DNA of 64,000 bases from contig NZ_SMDC01000016.1 of the NCBI RefSeq assembly GCF_004343155.1, positions 1 to 64,000 of the forward strand, written 5' to 3'. The notes under the pieces are model-generated. The model was not told where the DNA came from, did not search any database, and saw only the letters and a list, made by a program, of their open reading frames with translations. Each line of letters opens with the position of its first letter. Within the stretch, counting starts at the first letter, position 1. Made by a program: the position numbers and the translations under genes. Of this stretch, positions 7,851 to 17,022 are shown piece after piece. This stretch comes from Marichromatium gracile (GTDB taxonomy: Bacteria; Pseudomonadota; Gammaproteobacteria; Chromatiales; Chromatiaceae).

Positions 7851-10000
7851 GGGGACGTCCGGGGGGCGGTGGCTGTGAGGCGGTAGTCGTGCCAGAGGGT
7901 GCGGTAGGTCTCTTCGAGCGCGGTGACGAACTCGGCCGGTCGGAACAGTGGCGCGGCGTCGCGGCCAGCGCTCAGGCGTCGTCCGAGCGCGGCGAGTCGC
8001 GCCGGATCGCGCCCGAGCGCGACGGCGCGCTCGACATAGTCAGCGGGCGTGTCGCAGACCAGCTCCGGCAGTCCCACGGCATGACACAGGCTCGCGCCCA
8101 TGCGCGCGGCATAGTGCGTCCCCGGACAGGTGAGCACCGGCAGCCCGGCGGACAGTGCGCCGACGGCGGTGGCCCCGGCGTTGTAGGCCGGGGTGTCGAG
8201 GAAGAGATCGGCCAGGCGGTAGCGGGCGAGGTACTCGGCGTGTGGCCGCTTGGGGGCGAAGACCAGCCGTCGTGGATCGATGCCGGCGGCCGCGGCGGTG
8301 GCGCGCAAGCGCGCGTTGCTGCCGGTGCGCTCGCCGTCGAGCAGCCACAGCACACTGTCGGGCACCTGCGCGAGGATACGCATCCACAGCGTGAAGGTCT
8401 CGGGGGCGATCTTGTGGATGGCGTTGTGGCAGCAATAGACGACGCCGGACTGCGGCAGCCCGCACTCGGCCCGTCCCTCACCCGGCTCCCCGACCTCCAG
8501 CGGCGCACAGGCCCAGGCGTTGGGCAGGCGGATCACCTGCTCGCTGTAGTGTGCGCTGTGTGCTGGCGGGATCAGGTGGCGGTCGGCGATGAGATAGGGG
8601 ACGAAGTCCGCCCCGAGGGTGCCGGGGTAGCCGAGGTACTGGATCTGGATCGGGGCGGGACGCAGGGCCAGGACCAGGGGGCGTGCATGGGTGGTGTAGC
8701 CGGCCAGGTCGATCAGCAGATGGATGCCGTCGGCGTGGATGCGTTGCGCGATGGCGAGCGAGGAGGCGCGTGAGAGATCGGTGTAGTGGTCACAGCCGGC
8801 GCGGATGCGCTCGGTCCAGACGTCTCGTCCGGGGACCAGGGCATAGGCGTGGATCTCGAACTCGGGACGGTGATGGTGCTCGAACAGCCCCGCCACCAGG
8901 GTGCCGACGGCATGACAGCGGAAATCCGGCGAGAGATAACCGATGCGCAGTCGCGCCGGATGCGGGTCGCTCGGAGGGGCGAAGGTGGTGCCCAGCGCTC
9001 TGGCCTGCCGTGCCAACCGGCGCGCGGCGCGCTCGGCGAGCGCCCGATACCAGTCGGGCGGCAGGTCGAGGGCGAGCGCGCTCAACAGCGGGGGTTCGTC
9101 GCCCGGCGTCTCGCCCGTCAGATAGCGCTCGGTGACCGCGCGCAGCCGTTCTCGGCGTGCCGCGCCGTCCTCCCAGTCGGCCTGACGACGCCGGATGGTC
9201 TCGAGCTGGTAGTGCAGCCGGACGTTGTCCGGCGCGGCCTCCAGGGCGCGCTCGTAGTCGGTGCGGGCGGCTTGCAGGTCACCGAGGGCCTCGTGCAGTT
9301 GGGCCAGGTTGTGTCGAGGCTGCTCGAAGTTCGGGTCGAGGCGCAGGGCGCGCCGGTAGCTCGCGCGGGCGAGGCGCAGATTGCCCCACTCCTGCAGCGC
9401 TGCCCCGAGGGCGTTGTAGCCCTGTGCCGAGGGCTTCAGTCGCAGTGACGTTCGATAGTGGTGCAGCGCGCGGGGCATGAACCCGTACCCGTGGTAGAGC
9501 TGACCGAGTTCGAGATGGGCCTCGGCGTGCTCGGGCGCGTGCCGCAATGTCTCGCGATAGGCCGCCTCGGCCGCCACGAACTCGCCCTGTGCGGCCAGGA
9601 TCTTGGCCAGGTTGTAGTGGCCGAGATGAAGCGCTGGCTGCAGTTCGATGGCGTGTCGGTAGGCGGTGATGGCGCGTTCGGGGTCGCCCTGGAGCTGCCA
9701 CAGTCCACCGAGGTTGCAGTGCAGGATCGCCTGCTCTGGGGCCTGCTCGATGGCCTGGGTGTAGCACGCCAGGGCCGCCTCGAGGTCTCCCGTGGACTGC
9801 AGGGTGTTGCCGAGATTGTTCAGTGCCGAGACATGACCGGGCTGCAGCTCGAGCACGGCGCGCAAGTGTGCGACGGCGGTGGTGGGGTCGCCGTGTCGAC
9901 GGGCCCGGCGGGCTGCGTCGAGATGGGCCGATATCCGTTGGCGGTGTGTTGTCGACTGGGGGGGCGGTACGGGGGAGAGAACTGGGTTCTGACGGTCCAT
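7847..10000 (-). CDS. TPR-repeat O-linked GlcNAc transferase-like glycosyltransferase (GT41, OGT/SPINDLY type)
   Basis: 717 aa. Residues about 20-310 form seven to eight tandem tetratricopeptide repeats (for example HVSALNNLGNTLQSTGDLEAA). The C-terminal half is the split catalytic region of the OGT/SPINDLY family: RLRIGYLSPDFRCHAVG with the conserved His, LLIDLAGYTTHARP, PIQIQYLGYPGTLGADF, and a nucleotide-sugar-binding stretch around FAPKRPHAEYLARYRLADL then DTPAYNAGATAVGAL. Such enzymes transfer a sugar from a UDP donor to Ser/Thr, or to Asn in some bacterial relatives, in the cytoplasm. First gene of a coupled pair with the TIGR03032-GNAT gene. Its position just upstream of a giant, Ser/Thr-rich surface protein suggests that protein as substrate (inference). 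Confidence 0.88.
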   Translation of the reverse strand: MDRQNPVLSPVPPPQSTTHRQRISAHLDAARRARRHGDPTTAVAHLRAVLELQPGHVSALNNLGNTLQSTGDLEAALACYTQAIEQAPEQAILHCNLGGLWQLQGDPERAITAYRHAIELQPALHLGHYNLAKILAAQGEFVAAEAAYRETLRHAPEHAEAHLELGQLYHGYGFMPRALHHYRTSLRLKPSAQGYNALGAALQEWGNLRLARASYRRALRLDPNFEQPRHNLAQLHEALGDLQAARTDYERALEAAPDNVRLHYQLETIRRRQADWEDGAARRERLRAVTERYLTGETPGDEPPLLSALALDLPPDWYRALAERAARRLARQARALGTTFAPPSDPHPARLRIGYLSPDFRCHAVGTLVAGLFEHHHRPEFEIHAYALVPGRDVWTERIRAGCDHYTDLSRASSLAIAQRIHADGIHLLIDLAGYTTHARPLVLALRPAPIQIQYLGYPGTLGADFVPYLIADRHLIPPAHSAHYSEQVIRLPNAWACAPLEVGEPGEGRAECGLPQSGVVYCCHNAIHKIAPETFTLWMRILAQVPDSVLWLLDGERTGSNARLRATAAAAGIDPRRLVFAPKRPHAEYLARYRLADLFLDTPAYNAGATAVGALSAGLPVLTCPGTHYAARMGASLCHAVGLPELVCDTPADYVERAVALGRDPARLAALGRRLSAGRDAAPLFRPAEFVTALEETYRTLWHDYRLTATAPRTSP

Positions 10001-10038
10001 CTCAGCGCTTCAATCCTTAAATCCGAAGATGCCGGATG

Positions 10039-10044
10039 ATTATA
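10039..10044 (-). promoter_or_regulatory. Candidate -10 element for the glycosyltransferase gene
   Basis: On the minus strand an exact TATAAT lies 38 bp upstream of the ATG at 10000, in a sharply AT-rich island (10036-10080) within very GC-rich DNA. No good -35 is seen at normal spacing (a TCGACA sits 26 bp away), so an activator or a weak -35 is implied. Confidence 0.4.
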
Positions 10045-10293
10045 AAATATTTTTTGTTATAGATAATTTTTGTCGATTATCTGGCGCAGCCGTGGCTGCT
10101 TCTCTTGACGATCCTTAATCCAGGCTGGCTCCAGCGGCCGGGCACCCAGGTGGGGCGGTGTTCGGAAGGGGGGAGTGGTCGTCGGGGTGGCCGACACAGG
10201 GTCCGGGCTGGCTCCCGGTGCAGGAGGTGGTGTCGGCGATCACGTGCGCCGGGGGCTGGGGTGATCGCCGGGGCCTGTGTGGGGGCGGGGGTG

Positions 10294-10689
10294 TCAGCCG
10301 ATCGGCTGACCGGCCTGGATCAGCTCGATCGGGTAGCCGTCGGGGTCCTCGACGAAGGCGATGATGGTGGTGCCGGCGTTCATCGGGCCGGCCTCGCGGA
10401 GGATCTTGCCGCCCTGCGCGCGGATGCGGGCGGTGGCGGCCTGGGCGTCCTCGACCTCGATGGCGATGTGGCCGTAGCCGTTGCCGAGGTCGTAGTGCTC
10501 GACGCCCCAGTTGTAGGTGAGTTCGAGCACGGTGTGGTCGGACTCGTCGCCGTAGCCGAGGAAGGCGAGGGTGAACTCGCCCTCGGGATAGTCCTTCTGG
10601 CGCAGCAGCCGCATGCCGAGGACCTGGGTGTAGAAGTCGATGGCGCGTTGCAGGTTGCCGGTGCGCAGCATGGTGTGCAGCAGTCGCAT
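10294..10689 (-). CDS. gloA: Lactoylglutathione lyase (glyoxalase I)
   Basis: 131 aa, the usual length for the proteobacterial Ni-type enzyme. It isomerises the hemithioacetal of methylglyoxal and glutathione to S-lactoylglutathione in the cytoplasm. All four metal ligands are in the canonical positions: His5 (MRLLHTMLR), Glu56 (VLELTYNWG), His74 (GYGHIAIEV) and Glu122 (YPIELIQ). A GAGGAG ribosome site sits just upstream of the ATG. It is transcribed in the same direction as the cytochrome module that ends 63 bp upstream, so read-through is possible, but there is no functional link. Confidence 0.95.
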   Translation of the reverse strand: MRLLHTMLRTGNLQRAIDFYTQVLGMRLLRQKDYPEGEFTLAFLGYGDESDHTVLELTYNWGVEHYDLGNGYGHIAIEVEDAQAATARIRAQGGKILREAGPMNAGTTIIAFVEDPDGYPIELIQAGQPIG

Positions 10690-10752
10690 GGGGGTCTCCT
10701 CGGGGCCGCCCGGTGGCGGCCCGTCGATCGTTGGTGGTGGAAAGGGTCCCTG

Positions 10753-12927
10753 TCAGTGCTCGTCGATGCGCCCGAGGTCGAGCCCGTCGAGCTGTTCGAG
10801 CTCGGCGGCGCGGCGCTCGCCGTAGCCGAGCGCGCGGAAGTCCATGATCCCGTCCGGGGCGTGACAGTCGGCGCAGCCGTGGGCCTCGCGCTGGATGCCG
10901 TGGTTGACCATCAGGGTACCCATCTGGCGCATCCAGTGCGGTTCGACCTGGGGGCCGAGCCGGCCGGTCTCGTCGAGCGGGTAGTTCGCCGTCCAGCCAT
11001 CGAGCACGCCGAAGTAGGCCATGAACTCGTCCATCATGTAGACCTTGAACGGGGTCTGGTACATGCGCTGGACGATGGGGTCGCGCAGCGCCTGCACAAC
11101 CGCCGCGCGACTGTCGCCGGTGGCGTAGTAGGTGGCGTAGTCGAAGGGCAGGATCATGGCGCCGAAGGGACCCTGGTTGGCGGTGTCCTCGTACATCATC
11201 GCGTTGAACAGCTTGAACGGATAGATGCGGCTCTTGCCGCCTTCCATCACCGGGCGCAGGTTGCGCTCGATCATCGCGCGACGCTGCGCGAGCAGCTCGG
11301 GGGTGAGCTGGGAGAGCGGATCGGTGGCGGCGCGGACATAGGCCTCGACGTCGATCTCGGGATAGTCGGCCTTGAGCGCCTCGGCCCTGGCGCGCACCGC
11401 GGCGATGACCTCGGGGTCGTCGATGCGGGTGATCTGCGCCATCAGCGGGTCGTAGCTGCCGTCGCCATCGGGGTTGCTGCCGAGGGCGTTGGCGAGGAAG
11501 GTGCCGTTGCCGTTGAACCACAGATAGGTAAAGCCCTTGCCGGGCGCGCCAGAGCGGTAGATGTCGGTCGGCTCGTAGATGCCTTCCTCGGCGTTCCAGG
11601 TCGGGTGGACCCAATCGCGCAGCACCACGTTGTTGTCCTCGAGCGCGGTGATGTGACAGGTCTCGCAGGCGAGGCGGTCGATATGGCCGTTGAGCAGCGC
11701 CTTGTGCTCGGAGGCGTTGTGCGGCGCGCGGCTGTGACAGCCCTCGCAGGCGACCTCCTTGTCGGGCAGGTCGTTGGCGACCAGGTCGACGCCGAAGCGC
11801 CCGCGCGGGATCTTGTGGCCCTCGGGGACGTGGCAGTCGGTGCACTGGATGTCGGCGGCGGCGTGGACGTCGGCCTCGGGGCTGAACGGGTTGCCGCGCT
11901 TGGCGCCCTGGTGGAGCAGGCGCTGGTGACGCTCGCCGAGTGCCTGGGCGGCCTGGTTGGCGTGATAGGCGTCGCCGCCCATGTTGTGCTGGTGACAGCG
12001 CAGACAGTTGTCGCTGGTGACCGGGCCGACGGTGAGCGCGGCGCGCATGCTGCGGTCCTGGTTCCAGCGCAGGCCGTGCGCGTCCTCGATGACATAGCGC
12101 TGGTTCATGTCGTAGTCGGTGGCGTGACAGATCAGGCAGTCGATCCCGGCCTTGGCCTCGGTCGGGACGTCGCCGATCGGCATCATCTTCTCGGTGGCCG
12201 GCTGGTAGTTGCCGCCGATGTGACACTGGCCGCAGCCCTCGCTGCGCAGCACCACCTCGCCCTCGGCGTGCTCCGGGCGGCTCTCGATCAACGCCGCCCA
12301 GCCGGTCCAGGAGAAGCTGCCGGGGATGCCGCAGGCGCGGTTGATCTTGCCCACCGGGATCGGTCGTTCGCCGGGGGCGTTGACCTCGCGCCCGTCGTAG
12401 CCGTAGGTCGAGAAGCCGGGCGAGTCGCTCTGGAACTTGAAGTGCACCGAGTTGACCAGGTCGTCGAGGGTGTCGACCACCGAGGTGGTGCCGTCGCCGT
12501 GGGTGACCTCGATGGTGGCGTGACACTGCAGACAGGTCTTGGGACCCTCGTAGCGACGGATGCCGGCCTCGCGGAAGTACTTGATATGGCTCGGCTCGGT
12601 GGCGCGGACCACCGAGGGGGTGTTCATCAATATCTCGATGCGCACCTCGCGGGCGAACGCCGACTCGGCCTCGGCCTCGACCCGCTCGGCGGCGCGCGCG
12701 CGTCGCGCCTCCTCGGTCAGGTCGCGTGCCATGCGCTCGAACGCCTGGTCGGTGAGCGCACGCGAGCTGGCGTAGTCCAGCGGCGCGTTGATCTTGCCGA
12801 CGTAGGCGTCGAACAGCACCGGATAGAGCAGCCGGTAGACGAGATAGAGCGCGAGCAGCGCCAGCGCCCCGGCGAGCAGGAGGCGCCTGCGTCTGGTCTG
12901 GAGTAGGGGTGCGAGTACGTGCTTCAT
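10753..12927 (-). CDS. Membrane-anchored octahaem cytochrome c, Otr (octahaem tetrathionate reductase)-like
   Basis: 724 aa. One N-terminal anchor (about residues 14-36, LLLAGALALLALYLVYRLL) places the rest in the periplasm. Eight CXXCH haem sites are visible: CLQCH, CGQCH, CLICH, CLRCH, CTDCH, CEGCH, CETCH and, near the C-terminus, CADCH. The run GIDCLICHA, NCLRCHQHNMGGDA, DVHAAADIQCTDCHV, CETCHI resembles the Otr family, but the protein is much longer than the roughly 450-500 aa of typical Otr and has a long haem-free segment between haems 7 and 8. The ATG overlaps the stop of the cytochrome b gene (ATGA). Probably a terminal reductase or dehydrogenase of an inorganic substrate; tetrathionate, nitrite and hydroxylamine are all possible and unproven. 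Confidence 0.72.
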   Translation of the reverse strand: MKHVLAPLLQTRRRRLLLAGALALLALYLVYRLLYPVLFDAYVGKINAPLDYASSRALTDQAFERMARDLTEEARRARAAERVEAEAESAFAREVRIEILMNTPSVVRATEPSHIKYFREAGIRRYEGPKTCLQCHATIEVTHGDGTTSVVDTLDDLVNSVHFKFQSDSPGFSTYGYDGREVNAPGERPIPVGKINRACGIPGSFSWTGWAALIESRPEHAEGEVVLRSEGCGQCHIGGNYQPATEKMMPIGDVPTEAKAGIDCLICHATDYDMNQRYVIEDAHGLRWNQDRSMRAALTVGPVTSDNCLRCHQHNMGGDAYHANQAAQALGERHQRLLHQGAKRGNPFSPEADVHAAADIQCTDCHVPEGHKIPRGRFGVDLVANDLPDKEVACEGCHSRAPHNASEHKALLNGHIDRLACETCHITALEDNNVVLRDWVHPTWNAEEGIYEPTDIYRSGAPGKGFTYLWFNGNGTFLANALGSNPDGDGSYDPLMAQITRIDDPEVIAAVRARAEALKADYPEIDVEAYVRAATDPLSQLTPELLAQRRAMIERNLRPVMEGGKSRIYPFKLFNAMMYEDTANQGPFGAMILPFDYATYYATGDSRAAVVQALRDPIVQRMYQTPFKVYMMDEFMAYFGVLDGWTANYPLDETGRLGPQVEPHWMRQMGTLMVNHGIQREAHGCADCHAPDGIMDFRALGYGERRAAELEQLDGLDLGRIDEH

Positions 12928-13568
12928 GACGCGTGCCGATCGGTCTCTTGGGTGTCGTCGGAGGTGCCGTGCTCACCGGTGAGCATGGCGCGCAGATTGG
13001 CGGTGAGGCTGTCGCCGATGGTGATGATGTAGACGTGCACGAGCAGGAAGAGCACCAGCAGATAGCTGGTGAGCACATGGGTCATCGCCACCAGCCACAG
13101 GGTGCTGATGCCCAGCAGGGTCTCGGGCAGCAGCGGCGAGAGCAGGAAGCCCAGACCGCTGAGGATCAAGAGCGGCATCAGCAGGTACATGGCACCGAGA
13201 TAGCTCAGTTGCTGGAGCACGTTGAACTTGGCCGCCGGCCCGGCGTGGAAGGGATGGGGCTCGTCGCGGAAGATGCCGTAGGCGTAGTAGCGCGCCTGCA
13301 CCCAGAGATCCCGCACCAGTCCGCGCGGCCGGGGCAGATAGTGACGGCCGTTGTCGCTCTTGAGGTTGGCGAGGACGAAGGCGATCCAGCCGAGCGCGAG
13401 CAATGTCCCGGAGACGTTGTGGATCGCCACCGCCTGGTTGAAGCCGAGCAGCCAGTCGGTGCCGGCGTAGTGCATGCTCACGCCGCTGACCATCAGCGCC
13501 AGGAACAGCGCCGCGTTGTACCAGTGCCAGGCCCTCAGCCACAGTGGATAGAGTGGGGATGTGCTCAT
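12924..13568 (-). CDS. Cytochrome b (b561 / Ni-Fe hydrogenase-type) membrane subunit
   Basis: 214 aa with four predicted membrane helices. His residues are placed for b-haem binding: His15 in WLRAWHWYN, His in AVAIHNVSG, and two in the last helix (AMTHVLTSYLLVL and LVHVYI). This fold normally exchanges electrons between the quinone pool and periplasmic c cytochromes or enzymes. It lies between two multihaem c cytochrome genes with ATGA overlaps on both sides and has a strong AAGGAG site. The three products therefore probably form one complex, with this subunit as the quinol/quinone-reactive part (inference). Confidence 0.82.
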   Translation of the reverse strand: MSTSPLYPLWLRAWHWYNAALFLALMVSGVSMHYAGTDWLLGFNQAVAIHNVSGTLLALGWIAFVLANLKSDNGRHYLPRPRGLVRDLWVQARYYAYGIFRDEPHPFHAGPAAKFNVLQQLSYLGAMYLLMPLLILSGLGFLLSPLLPETLLGISTLWLVAMTHVLTSYLLVLFLLVHVYIITIGDSLTANLRAMLTGEHGTSDDTQETDRHAS

Positions 13569-14497
13569 CGGTCGTTCTCCTTGCGGCGGCGGGCGAGGCG
13601 ATAGCGGCCATAGCCGTGCAGCGCGATGACCAGCGCCACCAGCGCGAGGATGGCGAGGCTCAGGGCGTCGAGCAGCGGGCTGCGGCTCATGCCGACGATA
13701 TAGGCGTCGTTACGCACCAGGCTCGTCAGCCAGCCGTGCTCGGCCCGGTCCTGGGCGAGGCGGTAGCGATAGAGCCCCTCGCGCAGTCGCGAGTCGCGGC
13801 TGTGACAGGCCACGCAGCGCTTGCTGCTGTCGGCGGCGGCGAGGATCTGGTGACTGGCCTGGGGGGTGGTCGGGGTGTGGCAGTCGATACAGCGCACCGC
13901 CGCCCAGTGGGCGTCGCGCTGCGGCAGCCAGGCGTGCGAGCCGCGTAGCGGGTCGGTCACCCGGTGGTGGCAGTCGAGACAGGTCTGGTTGTCGCGCCGC
14001 ACGATGGCGCCGAGGTCGTCGCCGACCTGGGAGGCGCGGAAGGCGTGCGGATCGTGACAGCTGTGACAGTCGAACTGGCGCAGCTTGTGGTGATCGGAGC
14101 TGGCGTGGACGCTGGCGGCGAACTCCTCGGCGATGCGATCGAGCCGGTAGGTGGCGTCGGCCGGGTCGTCGGCGTGACACTCGACGCAGCCGAGCTGCTC
14201 GTCGGCGAGCTTGGCGCGGTGCGGATAGCGGCCATAGCCACGGGCGTGACAGTCGCTGCAGGCGAGTTCGGCGTGTACCGAGTGATCGAGCCGCTGTGGG
14301 TCGAGCGCGAGGCTGCGGATCTCGCCGCTGTCGGGCTCGCGATAGGCGAGGGTCGACATGGCGTGACAGCGCAGGCATTCATGATCGCGCGCGGTCTCGA
14401 CGGCGCTCGCCACGGGGGCGAGCAGGCTCGTCACGAGCGCGAGCAGGGCGCCCGCCAGCCAGCGGGTTGGACGGGGACGTGAGCAATGATGGGTCAT
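13565..14497 (-). CDS. Heptahaem cytochrome c with C-terminal membrane anchor
   Basis: 310 aa. An N-terminal signal peptide (about residues 1-32, ending LLAPVASA) is followed by seven CXXCH sites: CLRCH, CSDCH, CVECH, CHSCH, CLDCH, CIDCH and CVACH. A C-terminal helix (about residues 275-297, ALSLAILALVALVIAL) with an Arg/Lys tail anchors the protein to the inner membrane. It is the first gene of the three-gene cytochrome operon and overlaps the cytochrome b gene by 4 nt. A role as electron relay between the b subunit and the octahaem protein is inferred. It does not match NrfH/NapC, which have four or five haems and an N-terminal anchor. Confidence 0.8.
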   Translation of the reverse strand: MTHHCSRPRPTRWLAGALLALVTSLLAPVASAVETARDHECLRCHAMSTLAYREPDSGEIRSLALDPQRLDHSVHAELACSDCHARGYGRYPHRAKLADEQLGCVECHADDPADATYRLDRIAEEFAASVHASSDHHKLRQFDCHSCHDPHAFRASQVGDDLGAIVRRDNQTCLDCHHRVTDPLRGSHAWLPQRDAHWAAVRCIDCHTPTTPQASHQILAAADSSKRCVACHSRDSRLREGLYRYRLAQDRAEHGWLTSLVRNDAYIVGMSRSPLLDALSLAILALVALVIALHGYGRYRLARRRKENDR

Positions 14498-14700
14498 GAT
14501 CTCTGTGTCGGTGGCGGACGGTGCGGGCGTCGGTCCGACGCCCCGTCGTTGCTGCCGCGATCGCGACGAGGTCGCGCCCGCGTTACCCGGGCGACGTGTC
14601 GGCGGTCCCGGTGACGAGGGATCGGGATGCGCCGCCGAGACTCAGCATGCCCAAACCCTCGCCCCCTTAGAAGGCGGATTCGTCGATTGGTTGCGACAGA
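14498..14700. other. Intergenic region between chemoreceptor and cytochrome operon
   Basis: 203 bp upstream of the heptahaem gene. I see no ORF with coding character and no convincing -35/-10 pair; the cytochrome operon promoter should lie here unless it is read from the chemoreceptor gene. Confidence 0.5.
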
Positions 14701-16860
14701 TCATCGTCGCTCGGTGGACGCGTGTGACGTCTCCTCGATGCGAAAGCGCGAGACCGTGTCGGCCAGACCCTCGGCCAGGCGCGCGAGATCGCCGCTGATC
14801 TGGGCCGCGTCGTGGGCACCGCTGCGCATCTGCGAGGCGCTGTCGGTGATGTTGCGCGCCTGGCCGTCGAGCTGGTTGGTCGCCGCCGATTGCTGGGTGA
14901 CCGCGGTGGCGATCTCGCCGCTCTGGGCGCGGATGGTGTCGATCAGGTCGGCGATCTCGGCGAAGCGGGTGCTGGCGGCGAGGGTGCGCTCGACGGCCTG
15001 TTCGGCGCGCGCCTCGCTGGTGCTGACGCCCTGCGCCAGCTGCTGGGCGTCGGCGCGGACGCGCTCGAGGATGGTGCCGACCTCGGTGGTCGAGCGCTGG
15101 GTGCGGGTGGCCAGGGTGCGGACCTCGTTGGCGACGACGGCGAAGCCGCGCCCGGCCTCGCCGGCGCGCGCCGCCTCGATCGCGGCGTTGAGCGCAAGCA
15201 GGTTGGTCTGCTCGGCGATGGCGTGGATCACCGTCAACACCTGGTCGACGTCGCGGGTATCGGCGTCGAGCTGGCGCAACTGCTCGGCCATGCCCGCAAC
15301 CTCGGTGGCAAGGTGCTCGACCGCCTGACGCGAGTCGGCGGAGATCTCGCGGCCATCGTTCGCTCGTTGCTGGGCGCGATCGGCAGCCTCGGTGGCGCGC
15401 TCGCTGCTTTCGGCGACCTGGGCGGTGCTGCTCGAGAGCTGACTGAGCGCTGCGGCGACCTGATCGGCCTCGCCGTGATGGGCGTCGGCGCGTTCGCTGA
15501 TGCGCTGGGCGATCTCGGCGGTCTGGCGGGTGTGGTCGAGGGTGGTGGCGCTGGCCGTGGCGACCTCGCCGACCAGGGCGCGCATCTTCTCGGCAAAGCG
15601 GTTGAAGGCGTCGGCGAGCTGGTCGATCTCGCGCACCGGCGAGTGGGCGAGACGGCGGGTGAGGTCGCCCTCGCCCTCGCCGATGTCGCGCATCGCCGCG
15701 ATCGCGCCGCGTAGCGGGTGCAGCACCGAGCGCAGGATGGCCACGCCGATGGCGAGCACCAGCAATACGGCCAGGAGGTTGATCGTCAGGGTGGTGCGGG
15801 CGATGTGCTGCATCTCCTGATCGCTGTCGGCGAACACCGCCTGCTGAGCCGCGGTGGTGCTCTGCTCCAGCGCCGCGAGGCTGTCGTGCATGGTCGCGGT
15901 GGCGGTGCGCTGCTCGGCAAGCGCCGCGCCCTGGGCCTGACGGGCCTGCAGCAGCGCCGCGCGCAGCGACAACAAGGAGTCCTGCTCGGCGCTGATGCGT
16001 CGGGCGAGGGCGTCGAGATCCTGCGCCAGCTCGGCGCCGAGCGAGGCGGTGTCGGCATCATCGAGCAGTGTGCGCAACTCATCGAGAGTGACCCGGAGAC
16101 GCTCGAGTGCCGGGGCGAGGCGATTGTCATGCAGGCTCATCAGCGCCTGATGGCGCTCGGCGCTGCCGAGCAGGCCGGCAAGGGTGGCGAGCTGGGCGGT
16201 CTGGATCTGTAGCTCGCCGCCGAGTCGGGCGGCGCGCCGCACCCGGTCGTCGAGCAGCCGCTTGGCCGCCTCCCTGAGCGCCGCGTCATCGGCCGTCGGC
16301 GCGCGCAGCGCGCGGGTGAGCATGATCTGCGCGCTGGCGTTGCGGAAGGCCAGCTCCTCGACCAGCTCGGCGATGTGTGACTGCAATGCGGTAAAGGCCT
16401 GGTCGAGGTCGTTGCCGACGCCGGCGAGCTGTGCGCGCAGCCGGTGGATGCGCAGCATCTCGCCGGCGACCCGCTCATCGGCGTCGAGCAGGGTGGTCAG
16501 TGCCGTCTCGAGTGATTGCAGTGGCGCGTCCGCGTCGGTGGTGGCACGGCGCAGTGCCGAGATCCCGCGATCGAGCCGTTGCGCGATCGGGGCGCGTGGC
16601 GTGAGGGCCTCGAGTTGCTCGGCATCGCTGCTGGCGAGCACCTCGGTCTGGCGGGTGAGCAGCGCCTGCAGGGCGCCGAGGATGTTGCCCTGGTGGGTCT
16701 GGGCGCGCGAGAGCTCGACGAGCTGGGCACGACTGTCGCGCATTCCGGTATTGGCGAACAGGATGGCCCCACCCAGGATGGCCAGGGCCCCGACGCTGAC
16801 GGCGAGCAATACGATCAGCAGGGTTCGGATCGAGGTGCGGGGTGGGCGCTGGTCGGTCAT
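14701..16860 (-). CDS. Methyl-accepting chemotaxis protein
   Basis: 719 aa transmembrane chemoreceptor. TM1 is at about residues 12-33, and a long helical periplasmic region of about 310 residues leads to TM2 near 350-370 ([15 protein letters not shown]). A HAMP domain follows, then the cytoplasmic signalling domain with the conserved hairpin [20 protein letters not shown] and [12 protein letters not shown]. It passes ligand information to CheA/CheW; the ligand is unknown. An AAGGAG site precedes the ATG. It follows the putrescine transporter operon on the same strand after 162 bp, so polyamine sensing is conceivable but unsupported by the sensor sequence. No CheB/CheR-binding pentapeptide is seen at the C-terminus (ends [10 protein letters not shown]). 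Confidence 0.93.
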   Translation of the reverse strand: MTDQRPPRTSIRTLLIVLLAVSVGALAILGGAILFANTGMRDSRAQLVELSRAQTHQGNILGALQALLTRQTEVLASSDAEQLEALTPRAPIAQRLDRGISALRRATTDADAPLQSLETALTTLLDADERVAGEMLRIHRLRAQLAGVGNDLDQAFTALQSHIAELVEELAFRNASAQIMLTRALRAPTADDAALREAAKRLLDDRVRRAARLGGELQIQTAQLATLAGLLGSAERHQALMSLHDNRLAPALERLRVTLDELRTLLDDADTASLGAELAQDLDALARRISAEQDSLLSLRAALLQARQAQGAALAEQRTATATMHDSLAALEQSTTAAQQAVFADSDQEMQHIARTTLTINLLAVLLVLAIGVAILRSVLHPLRGAIAAMRDIGEGEGDLTRRLAHSPVREIDQLADAFNRFAEKMRALVGEVATASATTLDHTRQTAEIAQRISERADAHHGEADQVAAALSQLSSSTAQVAESSERATEAADRAQQRANDGREISADSRQAVEHLATEVAGMAEQLRQLDADTRDVDQVLTVIHAIAEQTNLLALNAAIEAARAGEAGRGFAVVANEVRTLATRTQRSTTEVGTILERVRADAQQLAQGVSTSEARAEQAVERTLAASTRFAEIADLIDTIRAQSGEIATAVTQQSAATNQLDGQARNITDSASQMRSGAHDAAQISGDLARLAEGLADTVSRFRIEETSHASTERR

Positions 16861-16884
16861 TCTTGCTCCTTGTGTCGACGAGCC

Positions 16885-16907
16885 GGCTAACTGGCTAACC
16901 GGCTAAC
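16885..16907 (-). repeat. Three direct GGCTAAC heptamers, 8-bp period, upstream of the chemoreceptor gene
   Basis: GGCTAAC starts at 16885, 16893 and 16901, 25-47 bp upstream of the chemoreceptor ATG, in the untranslated leader. It may be a slippage repeat or a multi-site protein-binding element; nothing else supports either. Confidence 0.5.
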
Positions 16908-17022
16908 TCTAGAGGATCGTCCAGATTCTCTCTGTGAACCATTGGATGTCTACGCCATCCGGTCCGCGATCAGGGGCAGGACCGGGGCGCATCGCACCCG
17001 CCCCGGTCGGGGCGGGCATCGC

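Noticed and set aside
10293-10310. Perfect 18-bp palindrome GTCAGCCGATCGGCTGAC
   Set aside because: It overlaps the last codons and stop of gloA and can arise from coding sequence; no U-tract or promoter context.
10105-12906. 933-codon plus-strand frame and a 987-codon alternative minus frame over gloA and the octahaem gene
   Set aside because: Out-of-frame shadows; all eight CXXCH motifs and the GloA metal ligands fall in the chosen frames.
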